Below, piece by piece: positions 7,219 to 18,949 of a DNA stretch of 64,000 nucleotides. Made by a program: the position numbers and the translations under genes. The notes beneath the pieces were generated by a model. That model did no database searches, had not been told where the DNA came from, and worked only from the letters and a program-made list of their open reading frames with translations. Location of the stretch: NCBI GenBank assembly GCA_951640165.1, contig OX621249.1:7119001-7183000 (forward strand), in the 5' to 3' direction. Numbering within the stretch: position 1 is the stretch's first letter; each line of letters starts with the position of its first letter. Source of the DNA: Pseudoips prasinana (taxonomy: Eukaryota; Arthropoda; Insecta; Lepidoptera; Nolidae).

Positions 7219-10178
7219 TTTTTTTTGATAAGGCAGGGGGAATGCTAATGCATGCCACCCGCAAAAAGTGTCTGCGGGTGGGTATGTCGGACTCGCACCG
7301 ACTAAACCTAACCTGCCGTGGACTTCTTCTGGCGCCTGATGGGGGGAGCCCCGGGAACGCGGGTATGCTGCTCCGGTGCCCCCCTTTTGCGCCGTGTCCC
7401 AGATGGTCGGGACACGCACCCGGGGAGGACTGTGAGTTGCCCTCCCCATTTGCCGACTCCTGCCAGTACGGCACAGCGACTGTGCCACAAACAGTTCGCT
7501 GTCTTCCCGGGGCTGCTTGCATATGGCGGCAGTAGAGGACACTTCTCATACTGCCACCGCAACCCCGAGGGGAGTAGGGCTAACGGCTGCCGCCGCCGCC
7601 CCGACGCCTCCTCCGTCTACGAACGGGGTCGGCTCGCTCCCGATCCCGCTCGGCGGCCTCCTTCTGGAGCATGACTGCTTCGCAGAAGGAGACCACGGCG
7701 TCCCATTTGGTGGAGTCGCCAGCCAGCATCGCATACACGACTGCTGGCGGCGAAAGATCCCGTCCGATTTCAGCGACCAGGACTCGTCTCTCGGCCTCCC
7801 AGGCCGGGCACTCCTCCAGCGTATGCTGGGCAGAGTCCAGGTCGCTCCCGCAATGGTGACAGTGTGTCGTCACTTCTCGGCCGATCCGGCACAGATACTC
7901 ACCGAAACACCCGTGTCCGGTGAGTATCTGAGTCAGTCTGTAGGTGACGCAACCGCCCTTCCTTCCCACCCAGGCCTCGAGGTGAGGCAGGATAGCACCG
8001 ACGGCATGTTGGCGCGCGTTCAGCCGCAACTCAAGCCTTGCGCGCCACTGTGCAAGTACGCGCCGGTGTGCTTCCCGCCTGTAGGCAACGAGCGTCTGCT
8101 CTGGCGCCTCGCCGCTCTCCCGGCGGACGCGGATTTCGGTGAAAACCGTCGCGTCGACTGCCGCCAGGAGATCAAACGGTGGAAAGCGCGCCAGGAGTGT
8201 CGCCGCCTCAAAGGATATCGTTCGATATCCTCGTGCGATCCGTATGGCCACCACACGCTGCAGGCTGTTCAAGATAGCTCTGCAGCGGGAGGCGCCCGTC
8301 AGGCGTTCAGACCAGACGGGCGCCCCATAAAGGACCATGGATCGCACGACACCTCCATAGAGGCGGCGGACTTCTTCCCTAGGACCCCCGAGGTTCGGCA
8401 AAAGCCGGTGTAACGCTCCGGTTACCCGGCGCACTCGGGGGGCCAGACGCTCGAAGTGCTCCTCGAAGCCCCATCGGCTGTCTAGGGTGAGGCCCAGGTA
8501 CTTCATGTACCGCCCCACCCTGACCTCTGCGTCACCTACACGCATCGACGTACTGGGTGGTTCCTCCCTACGGCGTAAGCCGTGGAACCATAGCGCCTCG
8601 GTCTTGTGAGGCGCTACCCGAAGGCCCAGTCGCGTTATGGCCGTGACGACACACGCAACACCGAGTTCGGCGAGCCGTACCGCCCGCTGGAAATTTACCT
8701 CCCGGGCTATGACGAGCGTGTCGTCCGCATAGCAGACGACGCTCACCCCGGGAGGGAGGCTTATCCGCAGGACCGCATCGTACGCGAGGCTCCATAGCAG
8801 AGGTCCTAACACGGACCCCTGAGGAACCCCGCAGGAGAGCTCCCTCTGGATCTCAATCCCGTTCCGACCGACGAATTTAATCGTCCTGTCGCGCAAATAT
8901 GCCCCGACTATACCACGGAGATAGGGAGGCACGTTATGATGGACCAGTGCCTCCCGTATCGCCCGCCAGGGGACGGAGTTGAAGGCGTTGACGATGTCTA
9001 AGCTCACCGCCAACGCCACCTCCCCCGCCCGAACGGTGGGCTCCGACAGGGCGCGGACGCGGTTGATCGCGTCCAGCGTCGAACGTCCCTGCCGGAATCC
9101 GAACTGGCTGTCCGATAAATCGGGGCCAACGCGCGACAGATGCTCGCTGAGACGGGCGGCTATGACACGCTCAAAGAGCTTGCCCGCCTCGTCTAGCAAG
9201 CAGATTGGTCGGAACGCCGAGGGAGAATCGGCGGTCCTGCCCGGCTTCTGCAGAAGCACAAGCCTTGCCTCTTTCCAGCAGGTGGGGAACACGGCACTAC
9301 GGAGGCAACTGGTGAACAGTTGCCTCAATCGGTCCCCCAGGACTGCCAGGGCGCAAACCCACGCCCTGCCCGGTATCCCATCCGGGCCAGGGGCGGTATT
9401 TCGGGCCGCAAGTCGCCGTACTGCTCGGTCCAACTCCCCCTCCGTCACCTCCAACTGGTCGTCCCAATCATGGTACGACGGTGACGGAGGGTCCGAGGGA
9501 CTGTCCTGGACCCTAGGGAAGAGGGTGTCCACCACCCTCCTCAGGAAATCCGGGTCCAGGGTACTCGTCAACGGAGGGACCCACGGTCTGAGCTTGCCCA
9601 GTACCATTTTGTACGGGCGCCCCCATGGGTCCCTATCCAGTCCCTCGATGAGCTCGTTCCAGGACCGAGCTTTGGCTTCCGCTATCGCGATGGATAGCGC
9701 CTTGACGGCGACTCGGTACGCCCTGTGCGCTCCGGCAGCCTCTTCGGCATTGGCTCGCCTCCTCCGACGGGCCCGCTGGTGTCGGCGACGCGCTGCGACA
9801 TACTCCGAACGGAGCCGCGCGATTTCGGCCGACCACCAATATTGCGAGCCTCGTCTGTCACCCGGGCGGATCCGGGGCATCGACGTGTCGCAGATGCGAG
9901 ACATGATGCCCCGGAACCAGCCCGCTTGCGAATTGGGATCGGACGGGATCCTCTCTCCACCTTCACTCGCCCCCCAGGCGATGGCGACGGCGGCAGCCGT
10001 CAACATGTCGCGGTCCAAGCGGCGTAGGCACCAGCGCCGTGGCGGGACAACATTACTGCGGTCAGGGCCGCCTCGGGGCGGACGGAAGGCCACGCTGAAA
10101 AGGATGTGACGGTGATCCGACAGCGTGGCAATTTCTTCCGCAACTCTCCACCCCGAGACCAGGTGCATGGCCGAGGGA
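7219..10178 (-). mobile_element. R1-clade non-LTR retrotransposon, 5'-truncated, with 15-bp target duplication
   Basis: The insert is flanked by perfect 15-bp direct repeats ATGCCTTAGATACCT (7204-7218 and 10179-10193). Its 3' end on the minus strand is an A-run next to the left repeat. The 5' end is cut in the last part of the endonuclease domain. It is far richer in G+C than its AT-rich surroundings. The 3' UTR (7219-7579) has a diverged partner at 17679-17823. R1-clade elements often target rDNA or telomeric repeats; this one sits in neither. Confidence 0.95.
7580..10168 (-). CDS. R1-clade ORF2 fragment: reverse transcriptase with C-terminal zinc knuckle
   Basis: This frame of 862 codons has no stop or frameshift. 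It begins in the tail of the apurinic-type endonuclease (LSDHRHILFSV keeps the SDH motif). The RT domain runs from about residue 295 to 580: WKEARLVLLQKPGR, FGFRQGRSTLDAI, motif A SLDIVNAFNSVPW near 395, motif B GVPQGSVLGPLLW near 445, motif C CYADDTLVIA near 480, and YLGLTLDSRWGF. A CX2CX8HX4C knuckle (HCHHCGSDLDSAQHTLEECP) lies near 768-788, as in R1-type ORF2 proteins. A full ORF2 would start with the whole endonuclease and an ORF1 would lie upstream; both are lost. The Met at 10168 is probably not a natural start. The truncated copy should be inactive on its own, but the unbroken frame indicates a recent insertion. Confidence 0.92.
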   Translation of the reverse strand: MHLVSGWRVAEEIATLSDHRHILFSVAFRPPRGGPDRSNVVPPRRWCLRRLDRDMLTAAAVAIAWGASEGGERIPSDPNSQAGWFRGIMSRICDTSMPRIRPGDRRGSQYWWSAEIARLRSEYVAARRRHQRARRRRRANAEEAAGAHRAYRVAVKALSIAIAEAKARSWNELIEGLDRDPWGRPYKMVLGKLRPWVPPLTSTLDPDFLRRVVDTLFPRVQDSPSDPPSPSYHDWDDQLEVTEGELDRAVRRLAARNTAPGPDGIPGRAWVCALAVLGDRLRQLFTSCLRSAVFPTCWKEARLVLLQKPGRTADSPSAFRPICLLDEAGKLFERVIAARLSEHLSRVGPDLSDSQFGFRQGRSTLDAINRVRALSEPTVRAGEVALAVSLDIVNAFNSVPWRAIREALVHHNVPPYLRGIVGAYLRDRTIKFVGRNGIEIQRELSCGVPQGSVLGPLLWSLAYDAVLRISLPPGVSVVCYADDTLVIAREVNFQRAVRLAELGVACVVTAITRLGLRVAPHKTEALWFHGLRRREEPPSTSMRVGDAEVRVGRYMKYLGLTLDSRWGFEEHFERLAPRVRRVTGALHRLLPNLGGPREEVRRLYGGVVRSMVLYGAPVWSERLTGASRCRAILNSLQRVVAIRIARGYRTISFEAATLLARFPPFDLLAAVDATVFTEIRVRRESGEAPEQTLVAYRREAHRRVLAQWRARLELRLNARQHAVGAILPHLEAWVGRKGGCVTYRLTQILTGHGCFGEYLCRIGREVTTHCHHCGSDLDSAQHTLEECPAWEAERRVLVAEIGRDLSPPAVVYAMLAGDSTKWDAVVSFCEAVMLQKEAAERDRERADPVRRRRRRRGGGGSR

Positions 10179-10198
10179 ATGCCTTAGATACCTATATT

Positions 10199-10820
10199 TA
10201 AAATATTTCAAATAAATGTTATGTTCCATGATAATGTGTTTATTTACGAGAATGTAGGTTAAATAGATTTTGGACGCATTGTAGTATAGTTTCACTATAT
10301 TCGACAAAGATATGTCGTGCCTAAAATATTAGATTAATATTTATTCTAATTTTAAGCATGCTTTGCATTTGCCTAGGTGCATAATTATAAATATGTGTTC
10401 CAAAATACTAAGTACTTAAAAGCGTAATTTTTACCTTTGTTGACGAGTCGTTATACTTAAAGAGCAATGCTTATATACAAGGCGTAACATAAATTTGTAG
10501 TAGACGTAACTTAATGAGCTTTAATATACCTATGAAACTGAACACACCAACATTCTAAATTCACAAAAAATTAACTTCCCAAACAAGTATATAATTATAA
10601 CGATAAACTATTGCATTTTGTATAGGAAGGCATTTTTTTATTGTATTTCACAAACTTGTTCAGCCTAAGTTTACATTACTATTTATCTTACACCTTGTAT
10701 ACGTATAGGTAGCCGAAAATAATGTCTTAAAGAATATCAATATCATTTACATCGTTAATAACTAAATAATAATCTTAATGTATACACACTGAGCAAACCA
10801 AGGGTTAGGGGAACCCTTTC
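10199..10820. other. No gene seen
   Basis: AT-rich sequence without a supported ORF or repeat. Confidence 0.4.
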
Positions 10821-10898
10821 CCTACTATAAAGATCCAGAGGTCATGATATCCCTTGGCTTTATATGTGATATCATGACCTCGGGATCTTTATAGTAGG
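10821..10898. repeat. 78-bp hairpin element
   Basis: The arms 10821-10851 and 10868-10898 are 31 bp with one mismatch (starting cctactataaagatcc) and a 16-nt loop. It could be a very short MITE. No target duplication is evident. Confidence 0.7.
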
Positions 10899-11585
10899 AA
10901 AAATAAATATATATCTGTAATTATTCTGACTCATGCTGGCGTTATATCTTGATTCTAAAATATTAAATAGTTGTACAACAACGTTAGTGACATGCGATCG
11001 TGAATTGCATCTGATTACAATGACTCACTATCTGCCTTACTGCAACTAGGTTCAGCAAGCGTTCAAGAGACCATTAGCAGCTTCGAAATCATATTACCGT
11101 GCAACAGTTTATGAGCTCGCAAAACACTTTTTGTACCAAAATCAACAACATTAATTTAATATGTAAAAGCAATAGAAACGTCGTATAATAGATTTGCACG
11201 ACTTGATAGTAAAGTATCATCCTGATATGAGTAATCTACTTATAACTCTACTCTGTTACGCTATAACGCTGACCCTTAAAGTAATCGTGCAAATCTATTG
11301 CCCAACTTTATTGTTTACATTTTTATTGATGATACAAAAAGAAAAATGTGTTTTCACAACTTTAGTCTATCTAATTCCCAATTACAAATAAAGTGAATTT
11401 GACAAAAAGCTATTGCAGTTATTATTGGTTTCACTATAAAAAGGCACAGTATGCACCCAAAAAGGCATACTAGCATTCACAATCTCACGAAATATTGGTT
11501 TATATTTAAGTTATAACGCGTAAAGCACGAGAAATTAATTGTTTATCTGACGAAGAATTATTCTCTTTATAATGTCAACATTGTT
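10899..11585. other. No gene seen
   Basis: AT-rich. The frame at 11194-11391 is hydrophobic but has no recognisable family features. Confidence 0.4.
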
Positions 11586-11790
11586 AACCGAATAACGTCC
11601 ACTGCTGGGCAATAAGTTCCCCTGAAAAATGTGGGGATATTTCGTAATCACCACACATGGCAGACGGGTTGGCGATCGCACTATGATGGTCATAGTTCAC
11701 AAAGAGACGCTGCCGCCCATTTACTGGTGTTCCCTCGCGACAACTTCTACGCCCACGCATATGGGGATGGGATGGGGTGATGATATTAAT
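11586..11790 (+). repeat. Family K repeat (LINE 3'-end-like)
   Basis: Landmarks are acgtccactgctgggc, agacgggttggcgatcgca, tatgatggtcatagttcaca and gatggggtgatgatatt. They recur at 15005-15085, 55070-55245 (reversed) and 63600-63745. The start resembles RTE LINE 3' ends; the class is not certain. Confidence 0.6.
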
Positions 11791-11829
11791 CTATGTCAGC
11801 CACACAATACGTGACGAAAAATACGACGA

Positions 11830-12295
11830 TAAACAATATATTACTGACCAGTTGAAATGTTTATGTTATATAAAACTAACGTGACAACCTATTGCTTGGA
11901 GAAACAGTTACAGGACTTACGAACGCGTCTGGCGTAACAACTAGGTAAAAAAAAGGTTAAGTAGGTACGTACGTACAATGGATATATATAGGTATATTGT
12001 TTATCATGCAGTGGGTTACAATAATACCAATCCTTCCTGCTATGACTAGGCGAGATTGTTCTAAGAGGAAAATGTACTTGTCGGTAAGCAAATAATGCTA
12101 AATACGGAGTTCCCAAATTGACTTCCCCTGGACTGTAACTGAGTTTAAGAGTTAGCGTAGTAGCGGCTTTTGAACAGTGCGAGCAAATATAAAGTAGTGT
12201 GTGTGGCTTTATCATGATGATCCTAAGATTGCATCTGCTTTTAAAATATTTTCTTACTCTTTTTGGATAAGTGCTCTGTAAATATTGCATATTAT
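11830..12295. other. No gene seen
   Basis: A 133-codon minus-strand frame (11889-12290) has no recognisable motif and AT-driven composition. Confidence 0.35.
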
Positions 12296-12344
12296 TTTAT
12301 CGGTTGCGGTGGCCAAGATACTACCTTGGCACCTTTGTGTTGTG

Positions 12345-12490
12345 GGCCAGCTCTTGGTTGGTTGGTAAATGCTTGCCTTTAACGCCACAGGTTTTGCGTT
12401 CTATTTATCTATTTTCTGTATTTCTTTATATAATACTTGTATATACACCAAACCTTTGTGAAAGAGATAAATTAATACATTATTATTATT
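12345..12490 (+). repeat. Degenerate SINE-like piece
   Basis: ttggttggttggtaaatgcttgcc followed by acgccacagg resembles the tRNA-like head of family B (compare 61186-61240). The following body is not conserved. Confidence 0.35.
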
Positions 12491-12711
12491 AAAATAAAGT
12501 TTAAGACCTTTTGTTGTTCTCCACATACAGCTTCTTAACGACATTAAACGCGTGATTTTCATCACTGACCTCTAAGACCCCTGATGATGGATATCTATAA
12601 ACAAGTACTTTTAAGAATTTCGTAAGCTACCTGAATTTTTGTATAAATTTGAACAAGGATCTCGTATGTAGTAGTAACATATATGCGAAAGTTTGTGATT
12701 ATGGATGTTTG

Positions 12712-12848
12712 TAACTCACGTAAAAATAACCGAACGGATTTTTATGAAAATTTGTAGTAATACACCTTATATATCCGAATAACACATATAGGTTATAATT
12801 TATAAAGGTTAACGCGGGTAGAACCACGGCGCACAGATCCACATAAAT
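12712..12848. repeat. Family N repeat
   Basis: The sequence accgaacggatttttatg, atttataaaggttaacgcgg and accacggcgcacag is shared, with variation, with 25893-26134, 28495-28652, 41380-41605, 42296-42485 and 54078-54253. Confidence 0.55.
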
Positions 12849-14535
12849 AGTGGACGTAAATTTAGGAGCTCGATATGCCTATAAAACTGAACATCGTGTA
12901 GCAATTACAAACATATTAATTCTCCACACAAGGAAAACAAGGTACCTATTGTTTAATTCCTTCAGTTTCATGGGTAGCCTTTTATATATAAAAAGTCGAG
13001 TTAGTTACATGAATTAAAGCTCTAGAAAATTTATAGCAGAATAACTAATAAAATAGTGAGAAAAAAGTTAAAAAACATACAAATGTATTATGAAGGCATG
13101 AATTCTTTGATGATATCTCGAGAACTGATTGAGATGTTTTTTGGCCTTAAGAAGTTTCCAAAAATTTGCATCACATCAAAATAAATCGTACAACGCTATC
13201 ACTGATACATGATGTATCAAATTGAGCACTCCTAAACAGCCGGACCGAATTTAATAACATAAAAATTTAATACATCAATATTTCCGAAAAATACATTTAT
13301 ATTATGAAAACATGTGTTTTAGCGTGTTCCTGAATAATTTGATGAATTTACAATAGACCCGATTGTTGAAAAAGTATTTTTCGCAGGTTGCAGAGGCAGC
13401 TAGTTTTTTAATTTCTGCATGAGCTTTCGTATAATGATTATAGAAGTGCTATCAAATTTTATACGGAGGCCATTTCTTCTGAATTTTTTTTTCATTGGAA
13501 GAGATGCAAAAAGATAATATGACGTAATTATCTTCATGCCCGATTTCAGAATGAATGTGTTTCACCGTGCGAAACGCACGTAACGGAATGTTATTCCAAA
13601 CTAGGCTATTTTCTTTTCAGTGTAAAATGGACTTGTGCGGGAATCGATATTATTCTCAGTATCGAATCGGATTATCGAATCATCACCAAAGAAGACTTCT
13701 ATAATTATTGTTTTAAAAATCATAGAGCCGACTTTGTTTTTTTGCCACCAACAGATTTGAAGAGAATTTATATGGAACCAATTCGAAAGCATTCCCTACC
13801 GATGGAAAACTTACTTAGTAGATAAGTTGAAATAATATAATAATATATTATAAGAATTTTAATTAAAATTAATACTACGAGTAATGTACCTAATATTGAC
13901 TTAAGCATGTATTAAAATTTGCACGTCATACATTGATGACAGAATATTTAGAGCATCATTATTTAATACCAATATTACCATGTTAATGGTACAATTTCGG
14001 CCGAATGCATAGCCCACTTGTCAACAATCTCACGTGCTAGATATATATAGAATTTCTTTGTTAATTTTTTAATTCAGCGTTCTCAGCTATTAATGAACGT
14101 ACTAGTTTCACCAGATCCCAGGGTATGCGTAAAACTATAAAGTCACCCGCACCAGAGTGCAGCAGTACCCTCTTGGGTTCGAACTGCGACTCAGGTTATT
14201 TACTGCCGAATAACGGGCTTAGCTAGATGAGACATGCTTACCCAAGACGCGTTTCCGCAACCATGATCCCAATTCACGAATATGGCGAACGCTACCACTG
14301 TGAATCTTAAAGCGGTGCATTGAACACCTGTGTAAACTGTCAACAGAATTAGTATTCCCCAACCGTGCATAGTCCTCTATTTGTGTCAGACGACACACGA
14401 ATTACGTAGAACTACTTTTCGGACAGATAAGGAAACTACAAATCTGTTATCGTGGTTTTCTATGAATTGCTACTTCGTGCAAACTAGTAAGTTTTTATTA
14501 TACTCATACAAGTATAAAATGCTGAGAATTTGCGA
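12849..14535. other. Long AT-rich stretch, no gene seen
   Basis: No ORF of interest. A B-box-like ggttcgaactgcgactc near 14180 hints at a degenerate tRNA-related repeat. Confidence 0.4.
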
Positions 14536-14758
14536 TCTCGAGTGGCTACAGCGAACCGGAAGACAAAGTGGGCAGGCCCCCTACAAGATGGGCTTATAAT
14601 CTTACAAGGGTCGCTGGAAGCAGCTGGATGTGGGTAGCACAAGACCGACAATTGCGGAGATCTATCGGCTCTCCCATAGATTCGAGTAGGAGTTCACTCC
14701 TGGATAAAGGCCTCTGCCTTTATCCAGGAGTGAACGTTTTTCGGCTGATATAATGATG
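14536..14758 (+). mobile_element. RTE-like LINE 3' fragment with internal inverted repeat
   Basis: Homologous to the end of the 138-1013 element in the opposite orientation: ctcgagtggctac, gtgggcaggccccctacaag, gtcgctggaag, then a 3' end at ttcggctgatataatgatg. The peptide remnant includes GRPPTRWA and MWVAQDRQLRRS. A perfect hairpin (arms 14692-14711 and 14716-14735) interrupts the expected sequence. Confidence 0.75.
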
Positions 14759-15004
14759 ATACCTTATGATGTGTACGCCTGTAATTGATATATGTATCAG
14801 ACTGGGAGTCTCGAATTGTTCTGTTTCTATTTTAATATGTATATTGTTGGTGTGCCATATTATAAATATAATATAAACGCTAAATCGATATACAAGTGAA
14901 ACGGAGAGGAATGACACTAAATGGTATTCCAGGAGTGTTATCAGCATGGACTTTGCTTAATCTAGTCTGTTGTGCCTCAAACAATACTCCATCAAAAAGT
15001 TGTT

Positions 15005-15085
15005 TAAGTGACTATAGCGAGCGACAACGAGAGACGAGTTCTACGCCCCCCACGGGACAAGATGGGGTGATGATATTCTTTTACC
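15005..15085 (+). repeat. Family K fragment
   Basis: cgagcgacaacgagagac, gttctacgccccccacgg and gatggggtgatgatatt match the end of family K. Confidence 0.5.
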
Positions 15086-15089
15086 ATCA

Positions 15090-15949
15090 GCCAGACAGCA
15101 GTAGCAAGTAAATATAAATAAACTGAAAATAACACTTACATGACAACTGAATACGTTCATTGATTTTAAGCCAGGTCAAGGTAAAAAGCGCATCAATCTT
15201 TAAACAACCATGAGTGGATGATTTATTCGCGTCATTTACCTCGAATGAACGATGCTTGAACAATGAAAGCATTATACAAACGCACATGAGCTGCACAATG
15301 ACATTGTTTTAACATTACGTGGACACAGACCGTACCGTGGAATAAATTAAATGGTTATCTTCATGCTCCTTTTACTTTTTAGGGCGGGCAGAGAACTAAA
15401 TGAGTGTCAAAGCACTGGAAGAACCGCTGCCTATATGAATGGTTTTGTAAACTTTATGTAGGTACAGTAATTTGACTTACTTTATAGTATGGATAGCGGT
15501 TACCATCGTTCCAGATTTGTTCACGCGGTAGAGAGGATCGTGTTATGATTTTCACTTATGTCCTTTGTAATCAATCTATCGCGACGAGTTAATATAAATA
15601 TATTTATAACTATTCATTTTGTCTCAAACCAATAATTATTTCAAGAATTACGGTCATTTTCGACGGTCGAACATGACTTGTGACTTAACCATATATATCG
15701 TAATCAAATCTTACCAAAATTATAAATGTTATAGTTAAACAAGAACGCAAAAACAACTGAACGGATTTAGATGAAATTTGGAATAAAGATTCTTTATTCA
15801 CTGGATTATAATGTATTAAATATAGCCTAAAAAAATTGTGTCTTGGTCATGGCAACAATTTCACATTTAAGCCTATGAGAAAAACATTTCTCAACCTGGT
15901 TTGTGATTATTTTTTTAATTAGATAGGGTTTTAGTGCTGTGTTGCTGGG
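15090..15949. other. No gene seen
   Basis: AT-rich. A weak family N-like piece (caactgaacggatttagatg) lies near 15754. Confidence 0.4.
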
Positions 15950-16045
15950 CGTTAGTATGGTCACCAGAGCTCAACGGAAGTGGGAGTATCGCAACGCTTG
16001 ATAGGTAACTACTTATCATCAGGCGAGCCGTAAGCCAGTTCGTTA
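15950..16045 (-). repeat. Family M repeat fragment
   Basis: On the minus strand it reads gcttacggctcgcctgatga then gtagttacc, matching the gggtcacctgatggtaag-type core seen at 24150-24300, 21935-22040 and 57640-57745. Confidence 0.45.
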
Positions 16046-16532
16046 ACTTACTTGTATAAAATTTTTAAGTGAGGAGACTGATAATTGAATGACCACCGCT
16101 GCATTATAACCCCACAAAAGAACACATCATGATCGGAAAAGTAGGTTAGGTAATTCAAATACAAATTTGCACAATAACCGAATTGCTGAAAGTGTAATTA
16201 AATGTCCTATTTTACTATTGTGGAGTGGAGAAGTAAATAAATTTATACATTCATCTTAAAATGCTTTTTTTGTGAAGCAATTGTTATTTGTCTGCCCGAT
16301 AATTTGAAGAAAGCTGATTGTGCTGTACCGAATTGTTAAGAAAAGAAAAATGTTTCAGCAAATTTATCATTTTCACAGTAATTTGAATTTCACAAATGAC
16401 AAATCATTTATTTAACTATTATTTAGGTACTGTTGAAGTGAATGCTAAATGTATATTATACACTAAGGGTGAGTAAGGGAATATTGTGCGCGCCGTGCCA
16501 CGACCGTCATAGCAAAACAGCTCCGTCATGTA

Positions 16533-16667
16533 CAGACGCCAGCACATCAAGCTACCCCAATCTGTCAAATTTCCCCGGTTGAAAGTGAACCTTATGCTTT
16601 TATGATAAAGTTCAAAATTTATAAATGAAATTTTACAGATTGGGGTAGTTTAATGTGCTGGCGTCTG
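16533..16667. mobile_element. Family F palindromic MITE, copy 1, TA-flanked
   Basis: 135 bp bounded by TA (16531-16532 and 16668-16669). The inverted ends start cagacgccagcacatcaagc, followed by taccccaatctgt. Three more copies: 46906-47040, 47661-47755 (truncated) and 49881-50016. The TA flank fits a mariner/Tc1-type transposase source. Confidence 0.85.
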
Positions 16668-16679
16668 TACATACATGAC

Positions 16680-17236
16680 AAGTAGTAGTGCTACTTGTAG
16701 GTATGAAGGTCTTGTGCACTAAAGACGATGTGTTTATGTATAATAGTGATGATGATGCCCTACTAGACGTATCCGTCGACGGCGCCATTCGGTAAAATAT
16801 AATAATTTAGTTTTAGACGCGTGTACAACAAGCGTAGCCAAGTTCCCCTTGTGCATTGAAGATCTAGTACTTATGTTGGAGGACCTGAGGCGGGATTGTT
16901 TGTTCACGTTTAGCGGAGTCTTCAGGACGGCTACGTTGCCTTGATATACAACATTTCGCCACTGAGGTATCGATTTATATATTATATTATACAATGTAGT
17001 CTGTTGTCATACATAGCATGTTCCGACTAACGTGAAAATAAAGATTTAATTTTAAGTGTTCAATAATACTTTCGTAAACCTTTGAATCTGATAGCAATTC
17101 AGAGTGGGAAAGTAACTCTATTTTACAGAATACTGTCTAATTAATAGCATAACTAAAACAAGCAATGCACATACTACTGCAAACTAATAGTAAAGTATTA
17201 ACATTTCAAAATTATCTGAAACTATGAAAATTAGGA
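16680..17236. other. No gene seen
   Basis: A somewhat GC-richer piece (16750-16940) has a minus-strand frame but no recognisable domain. Confidence 0.35.
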
Positions 17237-17271
17237 CAAACAGAAACCAGGTAGGTACTGGTTTCTGTTTG
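17237..17271. repeat. Perfect 14-bp-arm hairpin
   Basis: caaacagaaaccag (17237-17250) and its inverted copy (17258-17271) flank a 7-nt loop. Confidence 0.7.
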
Positions 17272-17678
17272 CTATTCTCACGTCATATGTATGGCAAATC
17301 GATTATAACGTATCGTATGTATGTAATTATACTTCGCCGATTGAAAAGCGATCAATTATGAAGAAACATGTTATACAAAGCTTATCACGTCACATAGGAA
17401 ATGGAAAAAGAATATAGGTTGCAAGTGAACGAAAAGCCAGGTTTCATACGGACTGGAATGTAGGACATGTAGGTACGGATATATTGCCGAGATTAAACCT
17501 CAGCACAGCGTTGTATAAATATTTACAAAAGTTCCAATATTGGAAATGGTGAAGTAACCTGAAACTTTAATTAAATTTGGAAAGGGCCGGGCAAAGGCAA
17601 ATCCGTCAATATGAACCAAATGATCTAATACGGGCACAGATTCATCTATTGCTAAGGCAAGGCAATGCTAAGAGCCCA
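17272..17678. other. No gene seen
   Basis: AT-rich sequence without a supported feature. Confidence 0.4.
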
Positions 17679-17823
17679 ACGTTTTTTTTTTGATAAGACA
17701 AGGCGAATGCCTTCAGACGCCACCCTTAAAAAGTGTCTGCGGGTGAGCATATCAGACTCGTACCGATTAAACCTAACCTAACGTGGACTTCTCTTGGCAC
17801 CTAGGCCTGTTGTGGGGAGCCAT
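17679..17823 (-). mobile_element. 3' end of a second R1-clade LINE copy
   Basis: A T-run (A tail on the minus strand) is followed by ttgataagacaaggcgaatgc, aaaaagtgtctgcgggtg, gactcgtaccgattaaacct and ggcacctaggcctg. It aligns base for base with the 3' UTR at 7219-7350 with moderate divergence. It is truncated at about 145 bp. No clear target duplication. Confidence 0.75.
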
Positions 17824-18589
17824 CTCACTCGCACATTTAGATGTGAATAAAATAAATGTATTCACTTTTTAAAATGTGGTTCAGCCTTTTTGTGAAATTA
17901 ATATTCCAACATATTATTTTTCAGAATATATTTTACTATTTTACTGACTTTAACAAAATCCTATAAACGGATAAGTACCTACATAGAATTCTATTTAACA
18001 AATTTGGAAACGACATTCGTTCTTGTTACCTAGTAAATTAAAAAATCTATTTTGAAATAGGAGATTTGATTATAAAAATGACGATAATCATTAGTATCTC
18101 CCAACACGCCACCCGGCCCGTCAAAACATACACATATCTATAAGTTGTTGGTCTTTCTGACTCTGTCTATAGTTAGGTTAGTCCTAGATTGACACAACTC
18201 TATGCCTCTGTCCTGTTATTGTGCCATGAAGTCACTACGTACTCCATCATGAGACCTGAACAAATAGGACCAAACAAAACGTGACGCGAGTGAAAGTGAA
18301 CGAATATAATGGACCACAATGACATTTTCTCTCGTCCATTCACAACCGATGCTTTTCGTAATAGTTTCGATTTAACTAAGTGGCGCGTGTGACATATTAT
18401 GACTGGAACCTCTCTGCATTGTGTCAAATACTTTCAAGTCCCACGTGGAACTACAATGAGTAATAAATCAATTTGGAATTCATCAACAAAGTAAATGGTA
18501 ACATAATTATAATTAAAAATGTTTAGACAAAGTAATGAATTCTTATTTCTTTATCGTAAGGACAGTGGTTAATAATATCACATGTTGTC
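17824..18589. other. No gene seen
   Basis: AT-rich. The minus-strand frame 18200-18427 has no recognisable features. Confidence 0.35.
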
Positions 18590-18790
18590 ATAGTTGTTCA
18601 AGCCGCCCAGTAGGCCTCTGACATGGCGTAAGGACTGTCTTCTAACAAGAACAACCGGGACCGACAACTTAACGTGCCATCCGAAGCACGGAGACGCTAA
18701 AAATTGAAACCACTATTACGGCCCATCCATCTATGGACCGACCGCGTACCTGGGTGCTTTCCCTCGCCGATCACTTCAGGACCGGTGAGT
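18590..18790 (+). repeat. Family C repeat, copy 2
   Basis: gttgttcaagccgcccagtagg, aacgtgccatccgaagcacg and tcgccgatcacttcaggacc match the other copies. Confidence 0.75.
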
Positions 18791-18949
18791 GCAACTGGAT
18801 ATGTTTACCGTTCGTGATAATAGATGGCGCTAGTATAAATACGCTTTATGGTAAGGGGTAAATTACGATACGAGAAGAGCGACTTAGAAGAGAGTAACCC
18901 AGACGAAGTTGTTGGGCTACCGGGCTAACCATCTCAAGCATAAGCTTGA

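Noticed and set aside
7517..8413. 298-codon plus-strand ORF
   Set aside because: Antisense shadow of the same R1-clade ORF; no recognisable domain.
8979..10109. 376-codon plus-strand ORF
   Set aside because: It is a shadow of the R1-clade RT frame on the other strand; high GC removes stops from several frames.
11889..12290. 133-codon minus-strand ORF
   Set aside because: No motif, no splice context, composition as in non-coding flanks.
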